A DNA stretch of 64,000 bases from NCBI RefSeq assembly GCF_048572895.1, contig NZ_CP183878.1, positions 2,604,001 through 2,668,000 of the forward strand, written 5' to 3'. The notes beneath the pieces were generated by a model that searched no databases, had not been told where the DNA came from, and saw only the letters and a list, made by a program, of their open reading frames with translations. Positions 40,747 to 49,028 of this stretch are shown piece after piece. Position numbers and translations under genes: made by a program. Position 1 is the stretch's first letter, and every line of letters begins with the position of its first letter. This DNA is from Psychrobacillus sp048572895 (GTDB lineage: Bacteria; Bacillota; Bacilli; Bacillales_A; Planococcaceae).

Positions 40747-42363
40747 CTAAAAACCAATTTTTTTCGTATACTTTGTCAGTCTTTCTCCAAAGAGCTTCTG
40801 AGCTAGACCTAGGCGCAATGTGACGTAACCATAGAAAGCTGCACCAATAATAGCACATACAATGATAACAACGAGTGCCTCTAGCTTGCTATCAACTGTA
40901 AATAAATGTTCTATGCTCCATTTAGATATAAATACAAGACTTAACATTATCAGATTTACAACAATGATTAGGAAAACTCTTCTAATTACCATTTCAGACC
41001 TGTAATGCAATGTTTTTCGAATTGCGACGATGTTTAAAACTATCGCAACTGTGTATCCGCAAGCCGTAGCTAAAATAGCTCCATCCGTTTCAAACATTTT
41101 TATAAATGGTGTGTTTAGTACAAGCTTCGTTAAAATTCCAACCAATAAATTTAAAATTATAAGCTTTTGACGATCAATCCCTTGCAAAATTGCAGTCGTT
41201 ACAGGGTAAAGTGCAAATAAAATAGCAACTGGAGCATAATGAGCAAGTACTGCCGTACCCGCATCGCTTTGGTCGTAAAACACAAGATAAAACTCACTTG
41301 CTAAAACGGATATACCCATTGCAGCAGGTACAGTTAAAAATAATAATATTTGAAAAGTTTGGTCCAAAGATTTTCTAACTTGAGCAAAATCTTGTTTGGC
41401 GTAATAACTAGTAATATAAGGAATTAACGCCATAGAAAAACCAGTTGCAAGCATAACTGGAATCATCACTAGTTTGTGTGTAGTTAAATTTAACATCCCT
41501 AGATAAATCCCTGATTCTTTTCCACTAATGCCGATCATCGCCATAGCCCGATTAAATGTTATCATATCTACAAATTGGAATAGAGGATTTATAACTCCGA
41601 CTAATGCAAAAGGAACTGTATAGACCAATATTTCTTTATATATATTTTTCAAAGAAACATTAGAAGTGGCATTACCACTACTTTTTAGTAAATCATTAAA
41701 TTCTGGTCTTAATTTTTTCCAATACCAATATAAAACAAATAAACTTGCAATAGCTCCTAAAAACGCAGCAAATACAGCGAATGATACAGCTGTTTTTTCC
41801 GTACCATCAAATACTTTCAAAACCAAAAATGCTCCTGATAGTACAAATAATATACGGACTATTTGCTCTATCAATTGGGATATAGCAGTAGGAGTCATAT
41901 GTTGATATCCTTGGAAAAATCCTCTTATTAAACTCATCACCGGTACAACGATAACTGCAAAACTTACATATTTAATAACCGTTGCAACATCCTGAACAGT
42001 TATCAAAGTATCCTTATCTTTAATAACTAAATGCGCAATAGGTTCTGCTAAAAAATATAAAACAAGAAATCCTAGCACACCAGTTACTGCCATAAGTAAC
42101 ATGCTCGATTTCACTAGTTTTCTTCCAGTTGCATAATCACCTAATGTGTTATATTTGGAAACAAATTTTGAAACAGCTATTGGTATACCAGAAACAGCAA
42201 TTGCTAGCACAATTGAATATGGAACATAAGCATACTGATAAAGTCCAATGTATTCCTCTCCAACTAACTGATAAAAAGGAATAACATACAAAACACCTAG
42301 TATTCTTGATAATAAGAGACCAACAGTTAATATCATTGTCCCTTTTAATAAATTCGAAGCCAT
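40747..42363 (-). CDS. murJ: lipid II flippase MurJ (YtgP)
   Basis: 538 residues with 14 predicted membrane helices of the MOP exporter superfamily (MurJ/SpoVB/YtgP). Characteristic segments are KGTMILTVGLLLSRILGVLYVIPFYQLVG at the N-terminus and YQHMTPTAISQLIEQIVRI (near residues 150-170). B. subtilis YtgP is the major lipid II flippase, moving the precursor across the membrane for the PBPs. SpoVB is the nearest alternative; length and position beside ytzG-like and ytfP genes favour YtgP. GGACGGG precedes the ATG. Confidence 0.9.
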   Translation of the reverse strand: MASNLLKGTMILTVGLLLSRILGVLYVIPFYQLVGEEYIGLYQYAYVPYSIVLAIAVSGIPIAVSKFVSKYNTLGDYATGRKLVKSSMLLMAVTGVLGFLVLYFLAEPIAHLVIKDKDTLITVQDVATVIKYVSFAVIVVPVMSLIRGFFQGYQHMTPTAISQLIEQIVRILFVLSGAFLVLKVFDGTEKTAVSFAVFAAFLGAIASLFVLYWYWKKLRPEFNDLLKSSGNATSNVSLKNIYKEILVYTVPFALVGVINPLFQFVDMITFNRAMAMIGISGKESGIYLGMLNLTTHKLVMIPVMLATGFSMALIPYITSYYAKQDFAQVRKSLDQTFQILLFLTVPAAMGISVLASEFYLVFYDQSDAGTAVLAHYAPVAILFALYPVTTAILQGIDRQKLIILNLLVGILTKLVLNTPFIKMFETDGAILATACGYTVAIVLNIVAIRKTLHYRSEMVIRRVFLIIVVNLIMLSLVFISKWSIEHLFTVDSKLEALVVIIVCAIIGAAFYGYVTLRLGLAQKLFGERLTKYTKKIGF

Positions 42364-42374
42364 CTAACCCGTCC

Positions 42375-42560
42375 ATTCTTATCAAATTCGCCTCAATGAA
42401 TGTGCGACCAGACTTTTCTCGGCTGGCTTGAGAAAACCCTGCAGCATTCACCGGTGGCCTTAACTTTATTAAGCAGGGGTTTGTGGACATCGCTTTGTTG
42501 AATACATATCTCGTATTCACCTCACCACTTCTAGAAGTGGGAGATTTCTGCCCCTGCGCA
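42375..42560 (+). mobile_element. IS200/IS605-like 3'-end remnant, possible omega-RNA scaffold
   Basis: A non-coding, strongly structured stretch. Stems are TTTTCTC..GAGAAAA (about 42412-42434), GCAGGGG (about 42472) pairing with CCCCTGC (about 42551), GAATAC..GTATTC (about 42500-42518) and a perfect CCACTTCTAGAAGTGG palindrome (42525-42540). This succession resembles the right end of IS200/IS605 (IS1341-type) elements, where a subterminal hairpin and the TnpB guide-RNA scaffold lie. No tnpA or tnpB reading frame is present. Identification is by memory of that pattern and is tentative. Confidence 0.5.
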
Positions 42561-42598
42561 AGCTCATCGCAAAAAAACATTTGCTTAATGAAGTTAAA
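42561..42598 (+). repeat. short dispersed repeat, second copy of 33904-33940
   Basis: AGCTCATCGCAA..AAACATTTGC and TTAATGAAGTTAAA match 33904-33940 (AGCTTGTCGCAATTAAACAT.. and TGAATGAAGTTAAA) with a few changes. It lies between the IS-like remnant and ytfP. Confidence 0.6.
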
Positions 42599-42680
42599 AT
42601 GTCTATCTTACAGTTTACAACTGTCTAAACAAAACTACAATCATGTATAATAAAGAAAAAACTGAAAGTGTGAATTTATT

Positions 42681-43943
42681 ATGTATGACGTTATTGTAAT
42701 TGGTGGGGGTCCCTCAGGATTAATGGCCGCTGCGGCAGCTGGTGCAGAAAATAAGAAAGTACTACTTATTGAAAAAGGAAATAAGCTAGGGAAGAAGCTC
42801 GCAATATCAGGTGGTGGGCGTTGCAATGTTACCAATAGACTCCCTCAAGAAGAAATAGTGAAAAATATCCCTGGAAATGGCCGGTTTTTATTCAGCCCGT
42901 TTTCTGTTTTTAATAATGAAGATATTATCGAGTTCTTTGAAAATCTAGGAGTTGCTTTAAAGGAAGAAGATCATGGAAGAATGTTCCCTGTCTCTAACAA
43001 GGCAATGGATGTAGTGAATGCCCTCCTCGATGAATTAAAAAGATTACAAGTAGAAATAAAGTTAAATTCAGTCGTTTCCAAATTATTGATGAATGATGAA
43101 AAAGTAATTGGTGTTAGACTTGCTTCAGGTGAAGAAATTACTGCAAGTGCTATCGTTGTAGCGGTCGGAGGTAAGGCAGTTCCTCAAACTGGATCAACTG
43201 GAGATGGTTATCCATGGGCTGAGAAAGCTGGACATACTGTAACAGACTTATATCCAACGGAGGTACCTTTATTGTCCAACGAGGCATTTATCAAATCGAA
43301 GGAGCTTCAGGGTCTCGCACTTCGTGGCGCAGGTGTCTCGGTATTAAATAAAAAAGGAAAACCAATTATTACGCATGAAATGGATATGTTATTTACCCAT
43401 TTCGGCTTAAGTGGCCCTGCCGTATTGAGATGCAGCCAATTCGTTGTAAAGGAACAAAAGAAAAATGGCGGACAGCCTGTTTCAGTTCGAATTGATAGCC
43501 TTCCAGAACAAAATGAAGAACAAACTTTCCAGTTACTATTGTCTTCTATTAAAGAAGAACCAAAAAAAGCAGTAAAAAATGTATGGAAAGGTATTGTACC
43601 TGAAAGATGGCTATTATTTTTACTTCAACTTACTGGCATTCAAGAAAGTGAAGATGGTCAAAATCTTGCGCACGAAAAAATTCGGACACTTGCACATGAG
43701 TTAAAGCAATTCAACGTCTTTGTTTATGGTACACAACCTTTAGAGAAAGCTTTCGTTACTGGTGGGGGCGTATCCATCAAGGAAATAGAACCTAAAACTA
43801 TGGCTTCGAAGAAAAAGGCAGGACTATATTTTTGTGGTGAAATATTGGATATTCATGGTTACACAGGGGGCTATAACATTACCTCGGCCCTTGTAACTGG
43901 AAAAATCGCTGGAATGAGTGCCGCTAAATCAATTGAATTTTAA
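42681..43943 (+). CDS. ytfP: HI0933-type FAD-dependent oxidoreductase YtfP
   Basis: 420 residues. The N-terminal Rossmann dinucleotide motif is VIVIGGGPSGLMAAAAAG (4-21), followed by the family signature KLGKKLAISGGGRCNVTN (35-52). The C-terminus has the second FAD-binding segment GLYFCGEILDIHGYTGGYNITSALVTGKIAG. This HI0933/YhiN/BaiN family binds FAD; its reaction is not established in Bacillales. Only a weak ribosome binding site precedes the ATG. It is the first plus-strand gene after the murJ block and is followed by the Trp T-box. Confidence 0.88.
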   Translation: MYDVIVIGGGPSGLMAAAAAGAENKKVLLIEKGNKLGKKLAISGGGRCNVTNRLPQEEIVKNIPGNGRFLFSPFSVFNNEDIIEFFENLGVALKEEDHGRMFPVSNKAMDVVNALLDELKRLQVEIKLNSVVSKLLMNDEKVIGVRLASGEEITASAIVVAVGGKAVPQTGSTGDGYPWAEKAGHTVTDLYPTEVPLLSNEAFIKSKELQGLALRGAGVSVLNKKGKPIITHEMDMLFTHFGLSGPAVLRCSQFVVKEQKKNGGQPVSVRIDSLPEQNEEQTFQLLLSSIKEEPKKAVKNVWKGIVPERWLLFLLQLTGIQESEDGQNLAHEKIRTLAHELKQFNVFVYGTQPLEKAFVTGGGVSIKEIEPKTMASKKKAGLYFCGEILDIHGYTGGYNITSALVTGKIAGMSAAKSIEF

Positions 43944-43969
43944 AATAATTTATAATACAATAAACTATA

Positions 43970-44216
43970 ATAAGCGATAAGGAAGAATAGTAACTTTATG
44001 AAATGCTCTAGAGAGCTGACGGCCGGTGCGAGTCAGTGCACGCAATAAAGTGAATGGGCTTCTTAGCTCCAAGACTGAACAATTTAATTTCAGTAGGTTT
44101 TGGCGTTCGTCTACGTTATAGGACTCGCAACTGTTTGGTTGCAATAAGTGGATTACAATAGTGATCAATGAAGGTGGCACCACGGCTCTCCGTCCTTTTC
44201 GATGGAGGGCCTTTTT
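43970..44216 (+). promoter_or_regulatory. T-box riboswitch, tryptophan specifier, upstream of trpEG
   Basis: Stem I contains the AG-bulge box GAGAGCTGACGG and the distal GTGCGAGTCAG motif. In the specifier loop the context GTGAA-TGG-GC gives a UGG (Trp) codon at 44055-44057. The T-box AAGGTGGCACCACGG is at 44171-44185, and the terminator GGCTCTCC..GGAGGGCC plus TTTTT at 44184-44216. Uncharged tRNA-Trp should pair with the UGG and T-box, disrupt the terminator and allow transcription. Confidence 0.93.
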
Positions 44217-44251
44217 GTATTTAGTTGAGCTGAGAAAAGGAGAGTTGAGTA

Positions 44252-45640
44252 ATGACAGTTGAGACGAGAAGCTACAAAATGAAAGAAATTCAAGGGGATA
44301 TGATGACTCCTATTTCCATTTATCATTCATTGCAAGGCAAGAAAAAAATGTTATTTGAATCCTCTGCAAAGCATGAGGAAAGTGGGAGATATTCCTTTAT
44401 CGCTGTGGATCCCATCAGTGAATTAACTGGCGACCAGCATGGATATTCATTGTCCTTTAAAAACGGAGAAGTCGAACAAGAGCAAATGTCTGTCATAGAA
44501 AAACTTAAAACAATGATGCCGATTCATCAAGATTCGTATCCATTTTCGTTCTTTGGAGGAGCCATAGGTTATTTTGGCTATGAAACTGCATTCTACAATG
44601 AGAAAATAGGAGTTCTATTAAACGACGAATTAGAAATGCCAGACGTGCATGTTATGTTTTACGATACCTTTATTATTTTCGATCATTTAAAACAAGCCGT
44701 TACCATTGCGGCCATCGATTTATTTCAAAATGGGCGTTCTGAAAATGCGATGACTAACGCCATTGAAAAAATTTTTTCTGAGCTTCAGCAAGGACCAAAA
44801 ATTCCTGAAAGATTGGATACTCTGCTTGCTTTTCTACCTCAGATTCAAGAAGTAGACTTTACAAAGATGGTGGAAAAAGCAAAGGAACATATTTTAAGAG
44901 GCGACATATTTCAGGTTGTACTATCTCAGCGTTTTACCTCTCCCTTTAACGGAGACCCTTTCTCGCTGTATCGACAGCTTCGTACTTCCAATCCATCTCC
45001 ATATATGTTCTATATGGACTTTGAAACCTATACTATTTTAGGAACATCTCCTGAAAGCTTAGTAAAGGTTAAAGATGGATTAGTGACAACGAACCCTATA
45101 GCGGGAACAAAGCCTCGTGGAAAAACTACAGAGGAAGATGTTCGCATTGCTTATGAGTTATTGAATGATGAAAAAGAAGTCGCGGAGCACAGGATGCTCG
45201 TTGATTTAGGTCGCAATGATATCGGTCGAATTGCAGAAATCGGAACTGTTCATATCGAGAAATATATGAAAATTGAGTACTACAAATATGTCATGCATAT
45301 TGTGTCAGAAGTAACTGGTCGTTTGAAAAAAGATGCACATATCCTGGATGTGTTAACTACTTGTCTACCAGCGGGAACTGTATCTGGAGCACCGAAAATT
45401 AGAGCCATGCAGATTATCAATAATTTAGAGCCTATGAAACGTGGTGTTTACGCTGGGGCAGTTGGATATATATCCGTTACAGGTAATATGGATTTAGCAC
45501 TTGCCATTAGAACAATGGTTGTAAAGGATCATCATGCACATGTTCAAGCTGGAGCAGGTATTGTCCATGATTCTATTCCGAAAAGTGAATACGAGGAAAC
45601 GATCCATAAAGCTAAGGCTCTTTTGGAGGTGCAACGATGA
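44252..45640 (+). CDS. trpE: anthranilate synthase component I
   Basis: 462 residues. The N-terminal tryptophan-binding region includes MLFESSAKHEESGRYSFIAVDP. The chorismate-utilising C-terminal domain has GDIFQVVLSQRF, NPIAGTKPRGKT, the catalytic EHRMLVDLGRND and PAGTVSGAPKIRAMQII. With TrpG it converts chorismate and glutamine-derived ammonia to anthranilate. TrpE rather than PabB is supported by the Trp T-box upstream. Start ATG with AAAGGAG. Overlaps trpG by 4 bp (ATGA). The rest of the trp pathway is not here. Confidence 0.93.
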   Translation: MTVETRSYKMKEIQGDMMTPISIYHSLQGKKKMLFESSAKHEESGRYSFIAVDPISELTGDQHGYSLSFKNGEVEQEQMSVIEKLKTMMPIHQDSYPFSFFGGAIGYFGYETAFYNEKIGVLLNDELEMPDVHVMFYDTFIIFDHLKQAVTIAAIDLFQNGRSENAMTNAIEKIFSELQQGPKIPERLDTLLAFLPQIQEVDFTKMVEKAKEHILRGDIFQVVLSQRFTSPFNGDPFSLYRQLRTSNPSPYMFYMDFETYTILGTSPESLVKVKDGLVTTNPIAGTKPRGKTTEEDVRIAYELLNDEKEVAEHRMLVDLGRNDIGRIAEIGTVHIEKYMKIEYYKYVMHIVSEVTGRLKKDAHILDVLTTCLPAGTVSGAPKIRAMQIINNLEPMKRGVYAGAVGYISVTGNMDLALAIRTMVVKDHHAHVQAGAGIVHDSIPKSEYEETIHKAKALLEVQR

Positions 45641-46224
45641 TTTTATTGATCGATAATTATGATTCTTTTACGTATAATTTATATCAGCAAGTAAGCATGC
45701 TTGGCAAAGAAGTAAAAGTTGTTCGTAATGATGCTATTTCTATTAATGAAATTGAAGCATTAAATCCTGAGGCCATTATTATTTCTCCCGGACCAGGTAC
45801 CCCTGCCGATGCAGGTATTTCCATCGAAATTATTCAAAAACTATATAAAAAGTATCCGATTTTAGGAATTTGTCTCGGTCATCAATCGATTGGAGCAGCC
45901 TTTGGGGCAAAAATTGTGCAGGCAAAAACGATTATGCACGGTAAAATGTCGACATTATCATATAGAAATCATGCCTTATTTGAAACTTTTAATGAACCAA
46001 TTTTCGTCATGCGTTATCATTCACTTGTTATAGAAGAAGAGTCTTTGATAGATAAACTAGAAGTGTTGGCAAGGTCACAAGAGGACAATGAAATTATGGC
46101 AATCAAACATGTCGACTATCCTCTGTATGGTCTACAATTTCATCCGGAATCTATTGGGACCGAGCAAGGTAGCCGCATGATGCAGTCTTTTATTGAAACC
46201 CTTGAAAGAAACTATGTAAAATAA
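45637..46224 (+). CDS. trpG: anthranilate synthase component II (glutamine amidotransferase)
   Basis: 195 residues, class I glutamine amidotransferase. The catalytic cysteine is in GICLGHQSIGAAFG (near residue 78) and the His/Glu pair in LQFHPESIGT (near 168). ISPGPGTP forms the oxyanion-side loop. It supplies ammonia to TrpE. In B. subtilis a single shared PabA/TrpG is encoded in the folate operon; here the subunit is coupled to trpE under Trp control and so is probably dedicated, or the only copy. A terminator follows. Confidence 0.92.
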   Translation: MILLIDNYDSFTYNLYQQVSMLGKEVKVVRNDAISINEIEALNPEAIIISPGPGTPADAGISIEIIQKLYKKYPILGICLGHQSIGAAFGAKIVQAKTIMHGKMSTLSYRNHALFETFNEPIFVMRYHSLVIEEESLIDKLEVLARSQEDNEIMAIKHVDYPLYGLQFHPESIGTEQGSRMMQSFIETLERNYVK

Positions 46225-46235
46225 GATAAAATTGG

Positions 46236-46264
46236 AGCTCCTAGTGTCGTCCTAGGGGCTTTTG
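46236..46264 (+). terminator. terminator after trpG
   Basis: AGCTCCTAG pairs with CTAGGGGCT (one G-T) and is followed by TTTTG, 12 bp after the trpG stop. Confidence 0.75.
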
Positions 46265-46312
46265 GGCTAGAAAAATCCTGAATCTTGACTGTTAGTTGGA
46301 ATAACCAAATAG

Positions 46313-46349
46313 AAAAAGCTGCATATCCCTAATAAGGAACTAGCAGCAT
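46313..46349 (-). terminator. terminator after the AlkD-like gene
   Basis: On the minus strand GCTGC..TTCC pairs imperfectly with GGAT..GCAGC and runs into TTTTTC. Confidence 0.55.
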
Positions 46350-46360
46350 TAAAATTTATG

Positions 46361-47068
46361 TTAACATCTTACGTACTTACGTTTAAATCCAATCCTACCT
46401 CCATCTATTCCCTTTTGAATACTTTCGAAAGCATTTAGGAAACTGCTTTTTTTATTGTCCCGTTTCATTTCTACTATACCAATTGTCTTGGCTGTCTCAA
46501 CTGCCTTTTCATGGAGAGGCAAATAGGAAATCCCTACACTGTGTACAAAATTATTCATTGCCGATTTTGCTCGCTCTGGGGATTCGTGAATATTATTTTT
46601 TACCATATCAAGCATATTAGAGATCTTAGTTTCCGAAAATTCAACGTCTTTTCGATTCCCTAAAAGCCAACAATAACAACTCCAACCTGCTGACATTCTC
46701 AGCTCTTTACCACTTGCGATCCATTTATCAGCAACTTCTTGGGCAATATCTGCCTCTGATAAAGTTACAGCGACTACATAATCGGATAACATGTAAAAAT
46801 ACGCTGAGTCCATCCATCGATCATAATCCAACTCAGTCATGCCGTTTGGGTCTGCAATTATGCCCGCAAAGTACATAGCATCATAGTTCCCTGTTGCATA
46901 AAGCTCATCAGCTAATTGTTGATCAATTTTTATTTTCTTTACAATTGGCTTCATAGCCCCTGTTGCCACTCCAAACAGCGGCTCATGTGCTCCATTAGTT
47001 ATGTATATTTTTTTAGTTCGTTCCTTACCTAGTACTTCAAGTTCTTGCATAACCTGTTCTAAATTCAT
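46361..47068 (-). CDS. DNA alkylation repair (AlkD-like HEAT-repeat) protein
   Basis: 235 residues, all helical. Repeated amphipathic helices and segments such as MYFAGIIADPNGM, DRWMDSAYFYMLSDYVV and ARSAMNNFVHSVG-like helix pairs fit the HEAT-repeat AlkC/AlkD superfamily. AlkD is a DNA glycosylase for bulky cationic alkyl lesions. I could not confirm the AlkD active-site aspartate/tryptophan set, so this may be one of the family's non-catalytic members. The ATG at 47068 follows AAGGACG. Monocistronic. Confidence 0.75.
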   Translation of the reverse strand: MNLEQVMQELEVLGKERTKKIYITNGAHEPLFGVATGAMKPIVKKIKIDQQLADELYATGNYDAMYFAGIIADPNGMTELDYDRWMDSAYFYMLSDYVVAVTLSEADIAQEVADKWIASGKELRMSAGWSCYCWLLGNRKDVEFSETKISNMLDMVKNNIHESPERAKSAMNNFVHSVGISYLPLHEKAVETAKTIGIVEMKRDNKKSSFLNAFESIQKGIDGGRIGFKRKYVRC

Positions 47069-47128
47069 CAATTAGCACGTCCTTCTTTTTTGATTTTCCA
47101 ACATTTTTTGCCCATTCAAAATATCAAT

Positions 47129-47539
47129 TTAATATTGTTTTCCCTTGAAAGTAGGACTCAATTCACTCCATACATCAAACACATTTCCATCTATGTCGAA
47201 AAAAACAAAGTTGTTGCCTGGATGTCCTCGATCTTCAATTCCCCCTGTACGTACTCCCTTTTCCTTAAGAAACTCATGGAATTGTATTAGTTGTCCTATA
47301 CCATCAACTTCAAATGTCATTTGAAAATGTTCCCGCTCATAGCTATCCAAAAAACCAGACCGCTCCCCTATTTTAGCCTTAACAAGGAAAAAGCTTTGAT
47401 CAGCAAATTCTAAAATGGCTTTATCCGTATTTCTAAAGTTTTCAACAGCCCCAAGTATTTCCTGATACCACTGTGATGATTTCACCGGATCTACAACAGG
47501 TATGTATGTGGTCCCCACCCTTTTAATAAACGTACTCAT
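47129..47539 (-). CDS. VOC (glyoxalase/bleomycin resistance) family protein
   Basis: 136 residues in two beta-alpha-beta-beta-beta modules: RVGTTYIPVVDPVKSSQWYQEILG at the N-terminus and FQMTFEVDGIG ... DRGHPGNNFVFFDIDGNVFDVWSE at the C-terminus. Possible metal ligands are the His near 90 and the Asp/Glu of the last strand. VOC proteins include glyoxalases, dioxygenases and antibiotic-binding proteins; the substrate cannot be assigned. The start at 47539 follows GGGGGTG; a longer frame to 47572 is not supported. Last minus-strand gene before the ECF pair. Confidence 0.8.
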   Translation of the reverse strand: MSTFIKRVGTTYIPVVDPVKSSQWYQEILGAVENFRNTDKAILEFADQSFFLVKAKIGERSGFLDSYEREHFQMTFEVDGIGQLIQFHEFLKEKGVRTGGIEDRGHPGNNFVFFDIDGNVFDVWSELSPTFKGKQY

Positions 47540-47690
47540 TGCTACACCCCCACATATTTTTATAATTCTCATAGAAAGTTACAATTCTCCATCCATTTCC
47601 ATCATATCATTTTTTGAAACTTACAAGATATTATTAATAATACGAAAGGATATGGAACCTACTTACGGTAAAATAATTTCAGAAAAATCC

Positions 47691-47717
47691 AAACCTTGAT
47701 GTGTTAGGAGTCGTTTA
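47691..47717 (+). promoter_or_regulatory. candidate autoregulated ECF-type promoter
   Basis: AAACCTT (AAC core) is followed after 17 bp by CGTTTA, the layout of ECF -35 (AAC) and -10 (CGT) elements. It lies 26 bp upstream of the sigma factor start. ECF genes usually transcribe themselves; the match is short. Confidence 0.4.
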
Positions 47718-47742
47718 ATATATAACGAAAGGAGTTGTGGGT

Positions 47743-48261
47743 TTGTTCAATATTCATGACTTAAAAGAATTAATGTTTCAATATACAGAGCCCTTAATAC
47801 GTTTGGCTTATTACTACGTGAAGGATCTCCAAGCAGCAGAGGATATTGTACAAGAAGTATTTATCAAATTTTATCATAATCAGCTTCATTATGAAGAACG
47901 CGGAGAGTTAAAGGGATTTTTAACAAAAATGACTATTAATAAAAGCAAAGATTATTTAAAAAGCTGGGCCTATAGAAAGATCCAACTACAAAATAAATTA
48001 TTTTCACATGCCGGTAAAAGAAATTTGGATGAATTGGTAAAAAAAGACGAGCAAGCAATAATTGGAGAAGCAATACTAAAATTGCCCTTAAAACAACGAG
48101 AAGTTCTAATTTATTTTTATTTTAATGAAATGACTATTACGGAGATTGCTCATATTTTATCTATTCCAGAAGGTACAGTAAAAACTCGATTAAGGCGAGG
48201 CAAAGAACTATTAAAAAGTCTGCTGAAAGGAATAGAATGGGAGGTGCTTTTAAATGAATAA
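47743..48261 (+). CDS. ECF-type RNA polymerase sigma factor
   Basis: 172 residues. Region 2 is LIRLAYYYVKDLQAAEDIVQEVFIKFY (about 18-45) and region 4 contains LPLKQREVLIYFYFNEMTITEIAHILSIPEGTVKTRLRRGKELL (about 110-155); there is no region 1 or 3. The start is most likely the TTG at 47743, 8 nt after AAAGGAG; a GTG at 47737 is only 2 nt from it. The next gene overlaps by 8 bp and encodes a membrane protein, the usual place of a cognate anti-sigma factor. The signal it answers is unknown. Confidence 0.87.
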   Translation: MFNIHDLKELMFQYTEPLIRLAYYYVKDLQAAEDIVQEVFIKFYHNQLHYEERGELKGFLTKMTINKSKDYLKSWAYRKIQLQNKLFSHAGKRNLDELVKKDEQAIIGEAILKLPLKQREVLIYFYFNEMTITEIAHILSIPEGTVKTRLRRGKELLKSLLKGIEWEVLLNE

Positions 48262-48913
48262 CTATATCCCTAATGAAGTGAAAGATTTAACAACCAGTAA
48301 ACAACGTGTAATGCGAAATGTAGTGAATGAGATAGAAAATACCTCAAGAAAGTCAAAACATAAATGGAAATATGTAGTAATTAGCGCTATTTTAACAATT
48401 AGTGCAATGCTTTTTGTCTTCAACGAAATTTTTATTAAAAATGAACAACAATCTGCAACCGAAGTGCAGCTAGATTTTACCAAACCTACATTTTCGGAGG
48501 AACAAGGATTACTTTATCTTCATGGAGTAACATTAGGTGACTCACAATCAAAAGTAATAGAACGGCTAGGTAAAAATTACACAATAGATGACTACGAGGA
48601 TGGTAGTGTAGCAGACTTCATATTGGATTATGATGGTATTGCGAGATTCTATTTTTATCAAGATAAATTAGATTTAATAATATTCATGAAAGTAGATGAA
48701 ATTTACTTTGACAAATTATTTAATGAATATGATGGATTTAAATTTCTTACTTCGTCGAATAATAATGACCGGTATTTCTACTCGAGGGAGACTGGTCAGC
48801 TATTAAAAGCAACGATCATTCCTAACGGAGATCTTTACTTGTATCTCATGCACGGTGGTAAGGACCTATTGGAAAACCCAGATTTCCCCAAAATAGAACA
48901 GGTTTTTGATTAG
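48254..48913 (+). CDS. probable membrane anti-sigma partner with an extracytoplasmic domain
   Basis: 219 residues. A cytosolic N-terminal ~35 residues (KDLTTSKQRVMRNVVNEIENT) is followed by one membrane helix (about 41-61). The ~155-residue outer domain contains LLYLHGVTLGDSQSKVIERLGK, a GxxLGDS-x-xxVxxxLG pattern seen in SmpA/BamE-like and DUF4309-like folds, and alternating aromatic strands. I do not see a zinc-binding anti-sigma (ZAS) HxxxCxxC motif, so inhibition of the sigma factor is inferred from overlap and topology only. AGGTGC-type site before the ATG. A terminator follows. Confidence 0.75.
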   Translation: MNNYIPNEVKDLTTSKQRVMRNVVNEIENTSRKSKHKWKYVVISAILTISAMLFVFNEIFIKNEQQSATEVQLDFTKPTFSEEQGLLYLHGVTLGDSQSKVIERLGKNYTIDDYEDGSVADFILDYDGIARFYFYQDKLDLIIFMKVDEIYFDKLFNEYDGFKFLTSSNNNDRYFYSRETGQLLKATIIPNGDLYLYLMHGGKDLLENPDFPKIEQVFD

Positions 48914-48949
48914 TTTTAATGATACTTTCACTAACCATTCAACAAAAAA

Positions 48950-48989
48950 TCATCCCCCCTCTAAGAAAAGTTAGAGGGGAGATGACTTT
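48950..48989. terminator. terminator between the ECF operon and leuS
   Basis: TCATCCCCCCTCTAA pairs with TTAGAGGGGAGATGA around GAAAAG, followed by CTTTTAAA. It can serve the plus-strand operon and possibly leuS in the other direction. Confidence 0.75.
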
Positions 48990-49028
48990 TAAATTAATCT
49001 TATTTATAAAACTTCTTTTAAAGGCTCA

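Noticed and set aside
42149..42580. 143-codon minus-strand frame overlapping murJ and the IS-like remnant
   Set aside because: It shares its 3' part with murJ in another frame, includes the structured stems and lacks a convincing start site; not a transposase fragment that I can recognise.
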